Shown here: positions 24,321 through 53,918 of the stretch, piece by piece
Layout of the letters: every line of letters starts with the position of its first letter
How positions within the stretch are numbered: position 1 is the stretch's first letter
Source: Batillaria attramentaria
Lineage: Eukaryota; Mollusca; Gastropoda; Batillariidae
Direction of reading: 5' to 3'
DNA: 64,000 nucleotides
NCBI GenBank assembly: GCA_018292915.2
Contig: JACVVK020000056.1
Span: 1,592,501-1,656,500 of the forward strand
Position numbers and translations under genes: made by a program
The notes under the pieces: generated by a model
What the model was told of the DNA's origin: nothing
Database searches by the model: none
What the model saw: the letters and a program-made list of their open reading frames with translations, nothing else

Positions 24321-24573
24321 TTAAAGGTTGCATCATTCTTTTCTTTTCTTTTTTTAACATTTAAATTCTGTGATTGCGCATCCGTACATCCAAACATTCA
24401 TCGAAAGCACAAGAAATAAACACACTGACATTGAAACTCATCCATTTATGACAAAAATGTACAGCAGTATTACCACAAAATTGAAAGTACATGTACAGTG
24501 TACTGAGCAAAATAGTTTGGCGGCATAAATGTGCATAATGATAACTGTCTGTCTGTCTGTCTGTCTCCGACTC

Positions 24574-24609
<36 letters not shown>

Positions 24610-25848
24610 TACATCATACTCATCAAGCCAAACCAGTCTTGAGAACAAAACATGCATTTCCACAACAATACTCAGTTCACTTAGAATACAGATCAGGTTT
24701 TACAATTTTATCTTAAAATCAAAACTGCAGGCATGTGCCTCTGTTGTCCACTTGACAGGACTTCACGAAGAGAAATGAGTCGGAAACCTGACCACATTAC
24801 GGCCATTTCACAGTACTAAGTCTAGAAACACCCGATACTGAACCCGAATTTCATTTCTTTGAAGTACAGTCTGCCACTTTCTGCAGCGGTACCAGTGCCT
24901 TCCTCACCCCAGCAGATATGATCAGGTGGCCAGTCAAGCCAACAGCATATCCCCGTTTCCAGACGCAGAACACTGTGAAACGTCAGGCAAGGTACACCAG
25001 CCGTGCCTTTAAAATCCCAACAGCACACACTGAGCCGTACAGAGGTTCTTTCTTCGTCAGAACTAATCTGCAGTGGAACTGCCTGAGTGATGACGTCATC
25101 GTGTGAACGACTGCCACCGCCTTTACATCAGAGGTTGGCAGGCTGGGAGCTGCTGCATTCTAGCAGTAGCAGCCCATAGTAAAAGTACAAAAAACACTTG
25201 TTTTAACTTTATTTTATGGACCTTTTACACAGAAACCACCAAGATTCGTGACCAAGTGTAAACATGCAAATATAGTTGTTTTTAAAATTAGAGATGCTGC
25301 GCACCTCATAGTTACTCAAGTAAAACTCGTAGTTAACGAATGTGGAACCGGAGAAAGCAGATGCTAAATGTCACATATGCATTACTGGTATTTGTACACA
25401 GCACTCATCAGCAGACTTTTCATGACAACGGTTGAAACACTAGGTCTCTAGTGATGCTGATGAGTCTGATCCATTACCATTATTATTATTGCTTGATCTA
25501 CGATTATATTTCCAGTGAGAATGATAAGTACATACATCACAGCCATGTGTAAAAATAAATCACAACTCACATCTACCCTCATTTGAAAAAAGGGTCTAAG
25601 CGCCTATCAATGCTATGGTGCTTAGACCATTTTTCTAGATGGAAGATAGACAATGTTTTCAAATTGTTTTTAAGCACAATTCCACACAGTCACAGGCCTG
25701 AAAGTGGAAGTCTGAGTACAGGTATACCTGTCACCACTACACTGTGTCCTGGAAAAGGGCAAATGAGTCACATTTCAAATGCGAACTGGCCACAATACAT
25801 ATCCCAGCACAGGGGCCCAATGACTGCACAGATGAGACAACTCAGTCG

Positions 25849-26204
25849 CTACGGGAAGGCAACTCCGTAGTAGTTATGGCCAGAGGAGTTAAAACACTTG
25901 TAGGAGCAGAGCAACGCGCGCACGGGGATCTTGCCGTTCATGTTGCTCAGGTTCATGCTCTACACACAAAGCAGAAAATAGCTAAAATAATGGTAATTCA
26001 ATATCCACTCTGTTACATATTTTTTGTCTGTTCTATGTGGCACTGTTAATTCAGGTCGGTCATCAGGGAATCTCTACTGATACTCCAGCATCCTCTCCTT
26101 CTACTTTGGAATCTATCAGCCCACAAAAAAAGAAAGACACCCCCCCCCCCCCCCCGCAAAAAACAAAACAAAACAAAAAACAACAACAACAACAACCCCC
26201 CCCC

Positions 26205-26239
<35 letters not shown>

Positions 26240-28505
26240 AAACCAAAAAACAAAACCAAAACAACAACAACACCAAAAAACCCAAAACAAACCAACAACC
26301 AAAGACAAAACAACAACAACAAAAAAACAAGCAAACCCCAAAACACAAACAAACAAAAGAACAAACAAAAATAAAACACAACAACAAAAACAACAACAAC
26401 AAAATAACAAAAACCCCAAAACAACGACAACAAACCCCCAGCAAATGCAAGTCTAAATTCCCAGCCTTCGAATAGCTGCGTGAAGTGACACTTCGCACTA
26501 CGTGATAGTAAAGTCTTGATGTCCAGCGTGTGAGAGAATGCGCGTACTCCTGTGAGTGTGCATACTGGGCTCAGTGATTTTTTGTCCAAGCAACAGGGTA
26601 AAGCACCTATATCAATATCATTATTACTGTATTATTATTATTATCATTACGTGTATTATCATTATTATCATTAATAATAATAATAATAATGAGGATTTCT
26701 ATAGCGCCTAATCTCCGAAGCCGGGGCTCTAGGCGCTTTACAAATGTATACAAAAGGTGATAAATATACGCATAACTGAGTAATAGATAAATAATCAACT
26801 AAATAAATACGAATAAAAGCGTACATACATAGATACATACGCTACATACATATAGTCAGACATACAGTCAGTCATACAAACAAGCACTGACACCTACATA
26901 CATACCAACATCCGATACACACCTACATCCATCATACACACTGCAAAGACAACGGGTTGGTGATGGGAACGGGCTGAATCATTTATGTGAAGGCTGATGT
27001 GAACAGATGCGTTTTAAGGGCGTGTTTGAAGGACTGGGCAGATTGACTGTGCCGTATTATCATTATGTGTATTAATTATTACCCTGGCATCCAGGAAGTG
27101 GACACACTCCAGCCATGTGTTCAGGAAAGCCTCCCCACACACGGCACATTTACTACACTGTGCCAGCATATCTCGCATCTGTGGGTAATGCCGAATAGCG
27201 CGCCGCAGGTATGAGTACCTGAAACAAAAGGTGAATATTTCTAGAGGGATGAAAAGTTTGCTCATTATCTAGACAAAGGTTTACAAGTGTAATGTAAATT
27301 GTACAGCATGCACCGGTATATGTATCCAGGGGCGCCGGAACCGGGGGAGCAGGGGGGGCAGCTGTGTGTCTTTTTGCCCCCCCCCTGGAAAATCAGGTGA
27401 CTGGCAAGAGGGGGGGCAAAGCCATGGTCTTGCCCCCCCCCCCTTCCCCTACCTCTCCCCCTACCCCTCTTAGTGCTCTCTCCCTCATCCCACCCAACAG
27501 AGAAGTTCTGTTTTTGCGGACCGAAGGCTGTCCGCTCCTCTGATTGCCCCCCCCCCTCCCCCCCCCGCTTTTCACTTTTTTTGGGCAACGTCCTGGTTCG
27601 TAAAGGTTTTTTGTCTGTGCAGCATTTCGCCGCCCCCCTCCCCCCCCCCCTCCCCCCCCCCCCCCCCCCCCCCCGCTTTTCACTTTCTTCGGGCAACGTT
27701 CCCCCCTCCGAGATTCTGCCCCCCCCCCCCCCCAACATCTTCCGGCGCCCCTGGTATCTATATCTATGCATGCGTCACAAACCCAGCAGTATCATAATTC
27801 GCAGTCATCAGAAACCATACCGCTATAAACATTATGTCAGTGATCATTTTACACACACCCCCCTCCCCAACAAAAAAAGAAAAGAAAGGAAAACAACAAC
27901 AACAAAAACAACAAAAAACAACCCCAAAACAACCCCAAGCCTCCAACCTCCCCTCCCCCCACCCCCACACTGAAAAACAACAACCAAAAGAAAAAAAAAT
28001 GCAGAAATATTTTTAGTGATGTGCATACCTGTCACGCAGCGACTTCATAATATAGCGTGCCACTATTTCCTGAAACACCAACTGACGTCTTTAACAACAT
28101 GCATAAAATAAATTTAAAACTACCATTGACAATAAATAAAAAATAAATAGCACAATCAACAACAAAATAACTGAAACAACACTCCCTACTGATTAGGTAT
28201 ACTGCACATCCATCAATGTGAGAAACAATACTGAAATTGTGAATTACAGATAACAAAAACAAAACAAGAAAGATACTGGTACACATATGAATTGAAAATA
28301 AAATTAATTCACAGTGTTTGCTATTTTTCACTATACACACCCAGTGAGAAACAATACATGCACTGTACATGCAGCCATCAATAGGAATTGTAGTACTGTA
28401 GTACACATATGAACTGAAAATAAAATGTGTGTGTGAAATTTTGTGTGTGCAAGTGGTGTCTTGCGGTGTGGTGTGGTGCGGTGTGGCGTGGTGTGGTGTA
28501 GTAAT

Positions 28506-28575
<70 letters not shown>

Positions 28576-30008
28576 GCCATACCTTCAGTGCCAGCACCTC
28601 TTCCTCCTGCAGTGAATGTACAGGCAGGTCTTGTAGCAAGGGGTTCTCCTCGCAATGCAGCTCCTTCAGGGGCAGACCTGACAGCTGAAAGTCACACGAG
28701 AGTATGTTCACAATCAAAGAGATGAACCCTTTCCACAAAAATGCTACCATCATACATCTGGCACCAGCTGCAGGGTCTATACAGGTTCACAGTCTCAAAA
28801 ATTCATGACTTTTCCATGACTTTTCGAGGCCAACTCTCCTGTTTTCCATGACAACTTCCTCGCCCTCTTTCACACTGACACATGTGAGGGCTGAAATTCT
28901 GAGCTTATCCAAGTTATCGCAGTCAGCAAGACCAATATTCAGAGTTAGTCATTAGCCTCATGGGAAGGCAGTTTGTTGGTATTTTTGATGGTCTGTCCAG
29001 TGAGTAATCAACAAGCTGACCGTTTCACTGTCTGGCTCAAGATGGCTTCCATAAAATTCCAAAATTCCATGACTTTTCATGACTCTTGAGATAATTTCAT
29101 AACTTTCCAGGCCTGGAAAAGCTGTTTTCAAATTTCATGACTTTTCCAGGATTCCATGACCTGTATGGACCCTGCAGCTGCTTGGATCCTGTGGTGACAC
29201 TGCACCATGTGAGCCAAATGGTTTTATATTTAGGGGAAGTCTTGCTTAGATGTTTTACTTTACTTTGATATCACCTTCAGTTGCCAAGGAATTCTGACAG
29301 CAGACATGTTGGGAAGGGAGGTAAAATGTAAACAAACTGTTACGACTACAGCCACAGCTCGGGTAGCCCATGACCAAACTATCTGAGGCAGTTTCTGTTC
29401 ACAGCTGAAAGCAAGGGTGTGCTCCAAACCCCAAGTGATATCCTTGATAATGGTTAATGTACGATACTGAGCGACACTTAAAATTGCCATTCAATACTCG
29501 TACAAAACCAAACCAGTTTCTAGTGAATTTTCTCACCTCTGTTGGAAAAATCCGCAGCTCGTTTCCAGCTACATCCAGGACCCTCAGCCTGTAACACTTT
29601 CCAATCCCCTGTCAACAAAAAATTCAAATTCAAATAAATCTTTATTATCCCAAATGGAAAATTCGGTCGGGGTGGACAAAACGAACAAGCTGACAAATGC
29701 ATGCATCATGAAATGAAAAACACACAGACTAATACATAACACACTTAAAGTCAGATAAAGATTTCTATGTAGTATCACCTAAATTAATTCTTTATATTAA
29801 TAGTGTTAATAATGTGCATCATTTAAAATAGCTATAGAAAAGGAAAGAAGATATCAAATAATGTGATACTTCTGTGCACCTTTTGCATCCTCTTGTGTGC
29901 ATACAGAAACGCACACACACATGGCCATCACCTTTGATGTATGCAGCAGCATGGTTATGTACACACATGCATACACAGGTAAGTGCACGCATGCACATAT
30001 GCTAGCGT

Positions 30009-30080
<72 letters not shown>

Positions 30081-30665
30081 CTGGCACACATAAACACACC
30101 TCTGGCAGCTCTCTGATTTTGTTCTTCTGCAAGTAAAGCTTCTCCAGCCCAGTGAGGTAACCAAACTCCAGAGGCAGAGAAGTGATCTGGTTGCCAGCTG
30201 CGTGGAGTTCCTGTAGTGTGGTCAGAGCACAGAACTCCAGTGGCAACTCTTTCAACTCATTGTTATCCACGCTCAGGAACTGGAGATTCAAGAGGCTGAA
30301 GATCAGACAGAACAGGCAGTCGGGTGGTTGAAAGAGCACACAAAACAGGTGACTGCTTGGCTGTTTAGGGGTTCTAACAGTTTTCCACAAAAAAAGGATG
30401 ATAATAAAGACAAGGAAATGAGGAAAAAGCACCATTTTGGGGGCAACCTGAGCACTATACCAGCTCGGCTATCCCGTTTCCATTGCACAATATGTGAAGA
30501 ATTTGCCACTTCCCATAAATAATGGTTGAAACTAAAAATTTCTTCTGTTAGTGCATGTTTTATTGTTATTATTATTTTTTATGGTGGCCTATAATTTCCC
30601 TTCTGGGATTAGTAATTTGAATTGAATTGAAAAAACTAAAGGTGCATGCGTGTGCGCGCGCACGT

Positions 30666-30729
<64 letters not shown>

Positions 30730-31284
30730 CCATCTCATCTGACCACCCCTGACACACATACTTGCAGATTTCTGGCGGAAGATATGACAGTCTGTTGTTG
30801 TTGAGGTTGAGAAATGAGAGGTTCCTAAAGCCATCTGAAAAGAAAATGTATACATTGTACTGTGCCTATCACATACTCTTCACACTCACAGATTCAATAC
30901 TAAGTGATGAAAGTCTTTATATGCAGTCACTATAACATACTAAACTACGTGATGCTGAAATTAATACACCATTTGTAAACTTGTATGAGAACATCACTAA
31001 AAATGAGAGCGAGAAAAAATTTGTTTAAGAAATCTTTCATTCCCTCAGCAGTATCTAAACTCATGACTGTGTTTACTGCCCGTCCCCAGTATGTATAGAT
31101 TTTATTTGTTGAGATTTTCATAACTGTGCTTGCTCCTCAGCTGTGTCATGTCCGCTATGCCCTTGCCATCTTTTAGTTTAGATTTCTTAGTTTAGTAGCA
31201 TAGTATTAGACTTAGACATCACACATTACTTTAGGATCTGTGTTTAATATGTATGGATTTATATGTCTAGATAAATTAATGTAG

Positions 31285-31365
<81 letters not shown>

Positions 31366-31673
31366 CCAGAAGAAAATTTTCTGCCATCGACAGACAATAA
31401 AGTTATTGAATTGAATTGAATTGAATTGAATTGAATTGAATTGAACTGAATTGAAATCATTAATTCAGGACTCGCCTCTCACAAAGGCTCTTGTCATTGC
31501 TGACTGAGGCTATTGTTTTGTGGGGGGGTTCTCTTAAGCCATGATAATTAGCTATTAACACAACAATTGTCATTCTGTGGCAGCAAAGATAAAATCCTCT
31601 GAAGATCGGGCTTGACTGCCAACATGGCAGGGTACTTGAAAATGGTCACACTTGCAGTAGGAGTAGGACGGTA

Positions 31674-31734
<61 letters not shown>

Positions 31735-32627
31735 CTGTTGCTCACTGGACTGTCAGAGGTTTCATAGGTGGTTGCGCTTTCCTGTGTATAGATTATGTAT
31801 ATGTTGTACATATATCTTTTGCCGTATCTTTCTCTCTATAATCATGTGATCTTGGTTTGATTTTTTTTTGTGGTATCCTCCATACCCCAAAAGGGGAAAA
31901 AGAAAATAAATGCTCTACCCAGGAAGGCAACAACAGCAAAATGAAAAACTAATTCCGGATGCTGTTACAGCTGTTATGGATGTCATATATATGCATTGAA
32001 ATTTGTACCTGTAATACAAAAAGAGGGAACAAACTTACTGAGACATGAGGGATGGATCTCATAGATCTTGTTGCCAAAGAAATGCAGCTTTTCCAGATTA
32101 TAAAGGTGCTGAAGTAACTGTGGAAACTCCTCAAACTCGTTATTTCCCAGGTTCAAAACCTGCAGCTGCAACGGAAGACACGTGCGTTTGAAATTAGTAA
32201 TCACAGCACCAAAGTAAAAGTAGGGAGTGATTTTGAAGCACAGTGCAAAGACAAAACAACAAAGACAGACAAACAAACCAACGTACAGAAACCCAGGAAA
32301 GCAAATAACATTAAAGTCGGTTTCCGCCATACTTTTCCTACAAATGTAGGATGATGCTTGGTGCAGATTTTCTTCTCGTCTCTTTATCGACCACGACCCA
32401 TCGCAAACGGTTTACCCACAGACATACATCGATCTATGTCTCTGGTTTACCTGAAACAAGTGCGTCAGCTCTGGAGGTAACCTCTTCAGGTGGTTATTTT
32501 TCAGGTTTAGCTGGCAGATAAATTCTAGTTTTCCGATAGCCTTTGGTACTTTCTGTAGGTGCTTATTGCAAAGATTTAGTGATTTTGGCTGCCCCTTCAG
32601 AGCTCGAATGAGGATCGAGTCCGCCAT
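25849..32627 (-). CDS. LRRC69: Leucine-rich repeat-containing protein 69
   Basis: Complete nine-exon CDS on the minus strand: 32627-32451, 32165-32039, 30834-30762, 30295-30100, 29608-29537, 28684-28583, 28069-28029, 27218-27083, 25959-25849 (TAG). All phases join; 344 residues, against about 347 in human LRRC69. The start MADSILIRALKG aligns with the start of the human protein; an in-frame ATG nine codons upstream (32654) is an alternative. Exons 1-5 encode LRRs (LNLKNNHLKRLP, LNLGNNEFEEFP, LNLNNNRLSYLP, LSVDNNELKELP, LYLQKNKIRELP, LDVAGNELRIFP). The C-terminal signature is HYPQMRD...CAVCGEAF..TWLECV in exon 8 and ALLCSYKCF...YYGVAFP in exon 9, with four cysteines in CxxC and later positions that could bind a metal (inference). 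Cellular role is not established. It shares a 521-bp head-to-head spacer with DHX38. Confidence 0.94.
26046..26640 (+). mobile_element. SINE-B copy with a ~310-base A/C-only expansion
   Basis: Left part (26046-26125) matches the GGTTCTCTCCGGGTACTCC/CTTTGGAA region and right part (26440-26640) matches from TGCAATTCTAAATTCC to the AAAGCGCCTAT...ATTATT tail. Between them a linker that is ~20 bases in other copies is replaced by about 310 bases of almost only A and C. Confidence 0.75.
26672..26745. repeat. ATT-tailed hairpin element, copy
   Basis: (TAA)n, TATAGCGCCTAATCTCCGAA, GGGGCTCTAGGCGCTTTACA; immediately follows the expanded SINE-B copy. Confidence 0.65.
27327..27753. mobile_element. TIR element family G, copy 1 (427 bp, homopolymer-rich)
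   Basis: Perfect 13-bp terminal inverted repeats CAGGGGCGCCGGA, flanked by GTATC at 27322-27326 and 27754-27758. Interior is dominated by C-runs with unique islands (e.g. CAGAGAAGTTCTGTTTTTGC). No coding capacity. In LRRC69 intron 7. Confidence 0.85.
28507..28572 (+). repeat. (GT)n microsatellite next to LRRC69 exon 6
   Basis: About 33 GT units ending 11 bp from the exon 6 donor (28583); preceded by a (GTGTG/GCGGT) stretch from 28440. Confidence 0.95.
28771..29174. mobile_element. TIR element family J (404 bp) with 6-bp duplication
   Basis: Termini CAGGGTCTATACAGGT / ACCTGTATGGACCCTG are inverted repeats with one mismatch; flanks CAGCTG at 28765-28770 and 29175-29180. Sub-terminal TTCATGACTTTTCCATGACT repeats occur at both ends. 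hAT-like look. In LRRC69 intron 5. Confidence 0.8.
30010..30079 (+). repeat. (CA)n microsatellite next to LRRC69 exon 4
   Basis: About 35 CA units within 25 bp of the exon 4 donor. Confidence 0.95.
30540..30630 (+). repeat. Short repeat N, copy 2
   Basis: Same order of segments as 14822-14932 with a shorter tail. In LRRC69 intron 3. The (TTGAA)n-ended sequence at 31375-31450 shares only the tail. Confidence 0.7.
30652..30728 (+). repeat. (GC)n-(CA)n microsatellite next to LRRC69 exon 3
   Basis: GTGCGCGCGCACGTG then about 32 CA units, ~30 bp from the exon 3 donor. Confidence 0.95.
31287..31362 (+). repeat. (GT)n microsatellite
   Basis: About 37 GT units in LRRC69 intron 2. Confidence 0.95.
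31375..31450 (+). repeat. AATAAAG plus (AATTG)n pentanucleotide array
   Basis: GACAATAAAGTTATTGAATT followed by about eight AATTG units; tail type shared with repeat N. Confidence 0.7.
31676..31730 (+). repeat. (GT)n microsatellite
   Basis: About 27 GT units in LRRC69 intron 2. Confidence 0.95.
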
Positions 32628-33148
32628 GTTGTTTATGTTGCCGTGGGTCGTCAAGTAAAGCTACACCAGGCCTTTTCTCTCCGTATTCAAATTTTAACAG
32701 AACAATTGCTTTGTCTTTCAGAACATGAAAATGTTTAGTTCATTTAGTTTGTGAAATCGGTGTTATATTTTCGCAAAAATATTCGAAACTGTGAGCCACA
32801 CTCTGCCTTTCAGTTTACTGTTTTTAAACGCTGAAGAGCTTTTAATCCATGCGACCTACGTTTTGAGCCAAAACATCACGCTGGTCAGTTTAGGAACCCA
32901 AGTACTGGATTATACTACACACTACGGCACTTGCGAAGCATCACATAGTCTTGTGGCTCTGTTTATCTTCTACTCGGTTGGTCACGGAAACACCGTTTGA
33001 TCGTGCGGTAGACGGCGAATATGAGATGCGTCTTTAGCAATGCACGATTTGATTAGTGCCGTCGTCTTACCCCTGTCTGGCACGTCTTGCTGAGAGACGC
33101 GCGTGTGATACTGTGATCTCCTCCTGAAACGTTCTAACAGTTGTAACC
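32628..33148. promoter_or_regulatory. Head-to-head (probably bidirectional) promoter space of LRRC69 and DHX38
   Basis: Only 521 bp separate the LRRC69 start codon (minus strand) from the DHX38 start codon (plus strand). The space has no microsatellite or SINE, unlike almost every other non-coding stretch here, and is without an obvious TATA box at a convincing position. It must hold both 5' untranslated regions and core promoters unless there are distant non-coding exons. Human LRRC69 and DHX38 are on different chromosomes, so the pairing is not an ancient shared arrangement with human. Bidirectional activity is inference. Confidence 0.6.
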
Positions 33149-51156
<18,008 letters not shown>

Positions 51157-51286
51157 GTAGGGTACTCTTTGGTTCTTTTTACTTCTACTGTATTTGTACT
51201 TTTTTCTTTCTTTCTTTCTTTTCTTTTTTTCCTTTTTTTTGGGGGGGGGGGGGGGGATGTGTCATAGGGTGGTGGGTACATTCCAT

Positions 51287-51318
51287 ATGTGTGTGTGTGT
51301 GTGTGTGTGCGCGCGCGC

Positions 51319-51376
<58 letters not shown>
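51287..51376 (+). repeat. (GT)n-(GC)n-(GT)n microsatellite
   Basis: Alternating purine-pyrimidine run of ~90 bases with a central CG alternation (potential Z-DNA), preceded by a G-run at 51240-51256; begins ~130 bp after DHX38 exon 19. Confidence 0.95.
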
Positions 51377-51377
<1 letters not shown>

Positions 51378-51934
51378 TGAATAATCTGTCTGTCGTACCA
51401 TTCTGCCACAAGTACTACCTTCAACGTTAATGTTTCCATATGATAGGAAATTAGTGCAGTGTTTAGGTCATGTAATTCACTGTGCAAATGCCGCTTGGAG
51501 TGTAGAAATGTAGATCAAGTATATCATGTAACGCAGAGTAATTCTTCTCAAGGCTGGTTTATTGCTCGATGCAAGACAAAGAAGCAGTTTGACATTTATT
51601 TAGTGAGTGTAGATACAATTACAAAGCTTCTCAAATCTGCCCAGTAAACAACATCTTGTTGTGCGACAGTCATGTTATCTGTATGGGTCCTGCAAATAAT
51701 GTTCAGCCTTTGTTCTCAATGTCTTAAATGCAGCATCCTGATTTGCATATTGTATCAGATGTTTTTTTGCATATTACTGAGTCATTAGTGACTAAAACAA
51801 GAATAAAAGCATACAATGATGACAGCTTAAAATAATGGAAAATGTTCTTAAGTGAAAATATTGCTTTTAGCAAAACAATACCCAGCACTTGGTTTTCCAT
51901 CTATTTCTGGAGTACATGAAGTATTGTACATGTA

Positions 51935-52109
51935 TGGGGTGGGTGGGTGTATGGGAGTTTAACATCCTTTTCCACCACATACGGGTGATATCAAACACGG
52001 GGCAACGAGAAAAAGGCCAGCACAAATATTTGGCCCCAGCTGGGATTTGAACTCGCGACCCGAGCATTGAAAGTCCAACGCTCTACCATTCGGCCATCCC
52101 GGCAACCCC
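51935..52109 (-). mobile_element. SINE-A copy 5 with 11-bp target-site duplication
   Basis: Flanked by TTGTACATGTA at 51924-51934 and 52110-52120; both boxes present. Confidence 0.9.
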
Positions 52110-52939
52110 TTGTACATGTACGTTACTTGTAAGAAATATATATACAGGTATATGGACATGTATGACAACAGTAAGCTAAACAGCAACAGTAGCAGTAGCC
52201 TTCACAGTAATAAATACACACAAACCTGTGTTTGTATTGCCGCAAAATCAGTAATGGGTTGGGAAACTGTAAATGTATTTTTTTATGTAGGTACATCTTG
52301 TACCAGACTTCAACATGAGTCAAGGACCACCTTGACAGACAGGTCAAATTTTTAAAGAATTCACACAAAAAAAAGAGATCAAGGAATCTTTCAAATTTTT
52401 TTTCTGTGAAAGTGTTAAAGGGTTAACAATGCATCCTGCAAAGCTTGCTGAAGGTGAAAAACCACCATATGCTGCACGGACATCTTCCAGGAGTTTGTTT
52501 GTGTTTGCAAGTGGTCCTTGACTTATGTTGAAGTCTGTATGTGCATGTGGAAAAGGATGGGTATACATGTACAGTCACCTCAGCAAATACAGTAGCCAAA
52601 AAAGAGGACAATGGATGAAATTACAGGTAGCAAGTTTTCCTTCATTGGGACATGTATTCAAGAAATGTACGGTCCAGTATGTGCACCACTTGTTGCCAGT
52701 GTTGAGCAGGGCACTGTCTTGCTACATCTCTGTGCCAGTAATTATGTGTAAAAAAAACACAAATGTGATCTCACAATGGTGAACAGGCCTTATTAATCTC
52801 ATAATCTCACGATTATATGAATTAGAGTCTCTTGGAAAGCTCAGGTTTGGGACTTTGTAGGAGTACCAGGGATCGATTTTCTCGCGCCCTGCAACTATGT
52901 CTCATATTTTGATAAAATGTCGCATAGAAATTTCGCAAA

Positions 52940-53275
52940 ATGCGTCATATGTCGCACGAACATGACATCACAAGCGCACTTGACAACGCGAAGCAGAGAT
53001 GCGCTGTCCGTGTCAGTCATAGAGTCTGTTACACTAATCTAATTTTAGTGATGAGGCTTACTTATCCCGCTCGCCGCGCGCGCTGCCAGGAACTCTCGCT
53101 CGAAAGAGTTGCAAAAAAATATTGGCGCGTTATCAGTTTTCTCAGTTCTGCGATCGAGAGGTCCTTTTCCGTTCATAACCTCAACGTCACTGCACTTAGG
53201 AACAGGTTCTCGGCACAGACATTGTGACAGAGTAATGCGGGTGAACTTGATTGTCTCATAGAAAGTGAAAATGTC
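52940..53275 (+). pseudogene. Possible hAT transposase C-terminal (dimerisation) remnant
   Basis: One frame carries SSAIERSFSVHN...ALRNRFSAQTL, resembling the hAT dimerisation region (ERSFS...RNR pattern); after its stop at 53227 a +1 shifted frame continues CDRVMRVNL, which also fits the end of that region. No catalytic core is visible upstream. Treat as a decayed fragment; similarity is from pattern memory only. Confidence 0.3.
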
Positions 53276-53492
53276 TTATAAAAATGACTGGTCAAGGAGA
53301 CAATGTCTCATTGGCATTTTTGAGTAAATCCATCCCTGGAGTACCCAACCAAAAACCATCCGAACAAACAACAAACAAAAAATTGAAGCAAAAACACACA
53401 CACACACACAGCAAACAGGACTCTGTCGATGTGAAACGTCTGTGTAGGATTTCAGGATCCAAGGATTTCTTCCTCTTTTAAATCAGGAACAG

Positions 53493-53679
53493 GGTGGTTG
53501 TGGGGTGGATGTTTGGGAGTTTTAACGTCATTTTCCACCACGTACGGGTGATATGAAAGACGGGGCAACCAGAAAAGGGCCCGCACAAATATTTTGCCCC
53601 AACAACAAGGATTTCAACTCACGGCCCGAGCAGTGAAAGTCCGATGCCATACCATTCTGCGGTCCCGGATCCACAGCTT
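53493..53679 (-). mobile_element. SINE-A copy 6 (diverged)
   Basis: Several substitutions in the boxes and body; flanks AGGAACAG at 53485-53492 and 53680-53687. Older copy. Confidence 0.75.
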
Positions 53680-53918
53680 AGGAACAGACTACCCCAGTAT
53701 TGATTGTACATAAGAATGTGTCCACTTGAGACTGCTGCATGCTGTGAAGTTGACTCTGGCATACAGATACAACTGTTGCCGTATCAGGAACCAGTCTAGT
53801 AACTAGCAGAGTTTTAGGGTTGTGACCCTGTCAATCTTCCGTTCCTCGCTGTTTTACTGTTCCATGTGATGCCATCTGATATTGAGATACCACTACACGT
53901 GTACAAGCCAGTATGGGC

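Larger units (their letters stand above)
16751..25848. other. Convergent intergenic space EEPD1-LRRC69
   Basis: No coding exon recognised. Holds the duplications at 16838 and 18165, the TIR elements at 17408, 23451 and 24085, hairpin elements at 18907 and 22306, (TA)n and (CA)n arrays, a C-run at 20513-20526 and several AATAAA words. EEPD1 and LRRC69 3' UTRs end somewhere here. Confidence 0.6.
51157..53918. other. Space between last DHX38 exon found and the LRR/FN3 gene
   Basis: Begins with the donor GTAGGG. Contains microsatellites, SINE-A copies 5 and 6 and the hAT-like remnant; no DHX38 exon was found on the plus strand. Confidence 0.65.

Noticed and set aside
26037..26589. Lys/Gln/Asn-rich and Cys/Phe/Val-rich frames of up to 157 codons
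   Set aside because: They arise from the A/C-only expansion within a SINE copy.
27265..27973. Gly- and Pro-rich frames of about 165 codons
   Set aside because: They arise from C-runs in the TIR element; the matching frames at 45272-45750 are the second copy.
53040..53275. Considered as a missing DHX38 exon
   Set aside because: Residues do not match the HA2/OB-fold region of DHX38 and frame is broken.
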